Shown here: positions 62,346 through 64,000 of the stretch, one piece after another
Position numbering within the stretch: position 1 is the first letter of the stretch
Layout: each line of letters opens with the position of its first letter
Source of the DNA: Clostridium intestinale DSM 6191
GTDB lineage: Bacteria; Bacillota; Clostridia; Clostridiales; Clostridiaceae
Assembly (NCBI RefSeq): GCF_900130055.1
Contig: NZ_FQXU01000004.1
Span: 434,001-498,000 of the forward strand
Length of the DNA: 64,000 nt
Direction of reading: 5' to 3'
Position numbers and translations under genes: made by a program
Notes under the pieces: generated by a model
Seen by the model: the letters and a program-made list of their open reading frames with translations, nothing else
The model's database searches: none
Told to the model about the DNA's origin: nothing

Positions 62346-63182
62346 TTACAGATTTGATACGCTTCCGTTATTCATCAATAGATATTTTTTTTCATCCACT
62401 GTTACTTCTAATTTATTGTCAGTTACATTACCAAAGGAAATATTTTTTCCTTTTAAGCCCCAGATAGCAGTATGATTACCATTTGAAGTATCTAATATCC
62501 ATACATATGTATCTATATCACCAGTTTTAAAATATGGCAGATAACTTAAATAAGCTATATGAGAATCATCTATAAATCTTCCATCATTTGCCCATTTATA
62601 TCCTTGATACCTCTTTATTATGTCATCTTTATTAAAGGTTTCTCCAGCTTTAGAAACATATTGAGTTTTTGTAACTATTGCTTCTGCTCCATTTATATCA
62701 ATAAGCTTAAGATCTTGAGTTGTAATATCTGTAGCTATTATACTTTTTCCTGAAGGGCTTACATAGGCTGTATTACTGTTTTGAAGGCCTGTAACTAGCT
62801 TATATTGCTTATTATCCCCTTCACCTTCATATAAAGCTTTTGCAGTATCACCATTCCCAAACTTAATTTCTACAGCTTGCTCTTGATCCTGAGGATTATC
62901 CACTGGTTTTTGATCAGTAATATTTTCTTCTTTATTGCTATCTTCTATAACCTCTGTTTCTTCTTCTTTTGACGTAGCTAACTGATTTTCATTAGCTTCA
63001 TCTTTTTTGTTGAATATAGAGGAAATCCCATCTTTTGCCTTAGTTATATAAGTATTTAAATTGCTTCTAAAAGCAAAAATCCCTACAATTATTACTAAAA
63101 CAAAGATTAGTGAAAATATTCTTCTACGTCTTCTTTTCATCTTTATTTCATACTCTCTACTAAAAATACTAGGTTTTCCCAA
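62346..63182 (-). CDS. Membrane-anchored protein of unknown function
   Basis: 278 aa. Basic cytosolic start with RRRRR, one membrane helix (about 22-40), an acidic low-complexity linker (about 60-105) and a beta-rich extracytoplasmic domain with short repeat-like strands (KYKLVTGLQNSNTAYVSPSGKSIIATD, LKLIDINGAEAIV, HIAYLSYLPYF, YVWILDTSNGNHTAIWGL). It could be a partial propeller. Not assigned. Just upstream of tig on the same strand, with a 217-bp gap; divergent from the MBL gene. Confidence 0.65.
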   Translation of the reverse strand: MGKPSIFSREYEIKMKRRRRRIFSLIFVLVIIVGIFAFRSNLNTYITKAKDGISSIFNKKDEANENQLATSKEEETEVIEDSNKEENITDQKPVDNPQDQEQAVEIKFGNGDTAKALYEGEGDNKQYKLVTGLQNSNTAYVSPSGKSIIATDITTQDLKLIDINGAEAIVTKTQYVSKAGETFNKDDIIKRYQGYKWANDGRFIDDSHIAYLSYLPYFKTGDIDTYVWILDTSNGNHTAIWGLKGKNISFGNVTDNKLEVTVDEKKYLLMNNGSVSNL

Positions 63183-63321
63183 ATTTCTTCCCTCCTAGGT
63201 TTTTATTTCAACAAATATATTATACCTTATAGTGTATAAAATTAATAATACATTTTGTAAATTTTATATTTATGTTATATAATTATTGATAACTTTATTA
63301 TTTAAGGTTATCGGAGGTTTT

Positions 63322-64000
63322 ATGTGTAAAATAAATTTTTTAGGAACAGGTAGTGCTATGGTTACGAAATGTTTTAATACTTGTTTCACTATATCAGATG
63401 AAAATAATGAGCATTTTTTAGTTGATACAGGTGGTGGAAACCTTATATTAACTAATTTAGAGAAGGCTAGAATACCCTTAAACAAAATTCATAATATGTT
63501 TTTGTCCCATTCTCACAATGACCATATTAACGGAATAAGCTGGATTATTCGCGCTATAGCTAGTGAAATTTCTAACGAAGTTTATGAAGGAAACTTAAAT
63601 GTTTATGGACATAAAGAAGTTCTAGAAACTGCAAAACAACTCTGTACTATACTTTTAAGCGAAAAAAACACTAAATTCTTTGACAATAGAATTAAATTTA
63701 TTGAGGTAACTGATAAGTTTAATATAGATATTTTAGATTTTAATGTAACTTTCTTTAATATTAACAGCTCAAAACTAAAACAATTTGGTTTTACTTTTAA
63801 GACTTTAGACAATAAAAAAGTTGTCTTTTTAGGTGACGAAGGTTATAAAGATGATTTATTCGATTATTGTAATGATGCTGACTATTTAATTCATGAAGCT
63901 TTTTGTCTTTATGAACAAAAAGATATCTACTCACCACATGAAAAACATCATTCTACAGTAAAAGATGCAGCTGAAATCTCTGAAAAGTTAGGAGTTAAAA
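63322..64000 (+). CDS. MBL-fold metallohydrolase (RNase Z-like), 3' part cut by window edge
   Basis: 226 codons visible, open to the edge. Begins MCKINFLGTGSAMVTKCFNT; FLVDTGGGN and SHSHNDHINGI carry the HxHxDH metal motif (about residues 57-62), with VVFLGDEG and IHEAF later. This is the arrangement of RNase Z/ElaC-type and related phosphodiesterase-like MBL proteins; the extra N-terminal cysteines are atypical. GGAGG site 6 nt before the ATG. Confidence 0.82.
   Translation, partial: MCKINFLGTGSAMVTKCFNTCFTISDENNEHFLVDTGGGNLILTNLEKARIPLNKIHNMFLSHSHNDHINGISWIIRAIASEISNEVYEGNLNVYGHKEVLETAKQLCTILLSEKNTKFFDNRIKFIEVTDKFNIDILDFNVTFFNINSSKLKQFGFTFKTLDNKKVVFLGDEGYKDDLFDYCNDADYLIHEAFCLYEQKDIYSPHEKHHSTVKDAAEISEKLGVK

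Noticed and set aside
63270-63812. Minus-strand ORFs opposite the right-edge gene
   Set aside because: The plus frame encodes a clear MBL-fold protein with HxHxDH and a GGAGG site; the minus ORFs are shadows.
1-64000. CRISPR arrays, tRNAs, rRNAs, complete IS elements
   Set aside because: No regularly spaced repeats, cloverleaf-like sequences, rRNA-like blocks or transposase genes were recognised on either strand.

Overview
The window looks like chromosomal DNA of a low-G+C endospore-forming Clostridium (sensu stricto type). Support comes from very AT-rich sequence, strong AAGGAGG-type ribosome binding sites with some GTG/TTG starts, a nine-gene V-type ATPase operon, a lonB-lon-engB block behind tig-clpP-clpX, an S-box (SAM-I) leader on metF, a Spo0E-like protein and SpoVB/YtgP-type flippases. 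No rRNA, tRNA, CRISPR array, complete insertion sequence or prophage is visible. About 50 genes are called, most on the minus strand. Both edges cut a gene: pabC on the left and an MBL-fold hydrolase on the right.

Layout. 1-2605: folate branch operon pabA-pabB-pabC (minus). 2728-3827: PHP phosphoesterase and a solitary holin-like protein. 4071-8551: complete branched-chain amino acid ABC transporter livJ-H-M-G-F (plus). 8579-9609: PadR regulator with a permease-prefix membrane protein, and tandem palindromes over the promoter. 9800-13372: M18 aminopeptidase, CorA-like transporter, hprK, DUF896 protein. 13373-14135: repeat copy A, a 0A-box-like site, a long palindrome and a Spo0E-like gene. 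14150-15132: two small acidic-protein genes and a GC-rich RNA-like leader. 15133-22757: HelD, def, a TM2-like membrane protein, metF with its riboswitch, a PatB-type C-S lyase and a TagO/WecA-like transferase.

22971-31564: V-ATPase operon (G/H-C-I-K-F-E-A-B-D in transcription order). 31815-36091: B12/radical SAM protein overlapping a methyltransferase-like gene, an intracellular relative of zinc phospholipase C, and a membrane-anchored beta-propeller. 36226-39432: two convergent MOP-family lipid flippases. 39453-46025: RluA-type pseudouridine synthase, M20 amidohydrolase, a long FtsA-like protein and a UvrD-like helicase. 46154-49528: pncB, small unknown genes, repeat copy B, a candidate small RNA and perR. 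49556-53684: two exported or anchored proteins, then a cluster of small Gly/Cys-rich and Gly/Asn/Met-rich proteins, possibly spore-surface related. 53858-62128: engB, lon, lonB, clpX, clpP and tig (protein quality control). 62346-64000: an anchored unknown and a partial MBL-fold hydrolase.

The strongest unexplained signal is a two-copy structured element (13391-13561 plus; 48313-48502 minus). It has a 57-nt head about 91% identical between copies, a distal 15-bp stem with a compensatory U-A/C-G pair, and copy-specific insertions in the loops. It could be a structured RNA or a minimal single-strand-transposed (IS200/IS605-like) element. Other points of interest are the tandem PadR operators, a Fur/PerR box inside the perR promoter, the Gly/Cys-rich gene family with a 48-bp identical repeat, the 95-nt gene overlap and a phospholipase C relative lacking the N-terminal Trp ligand.
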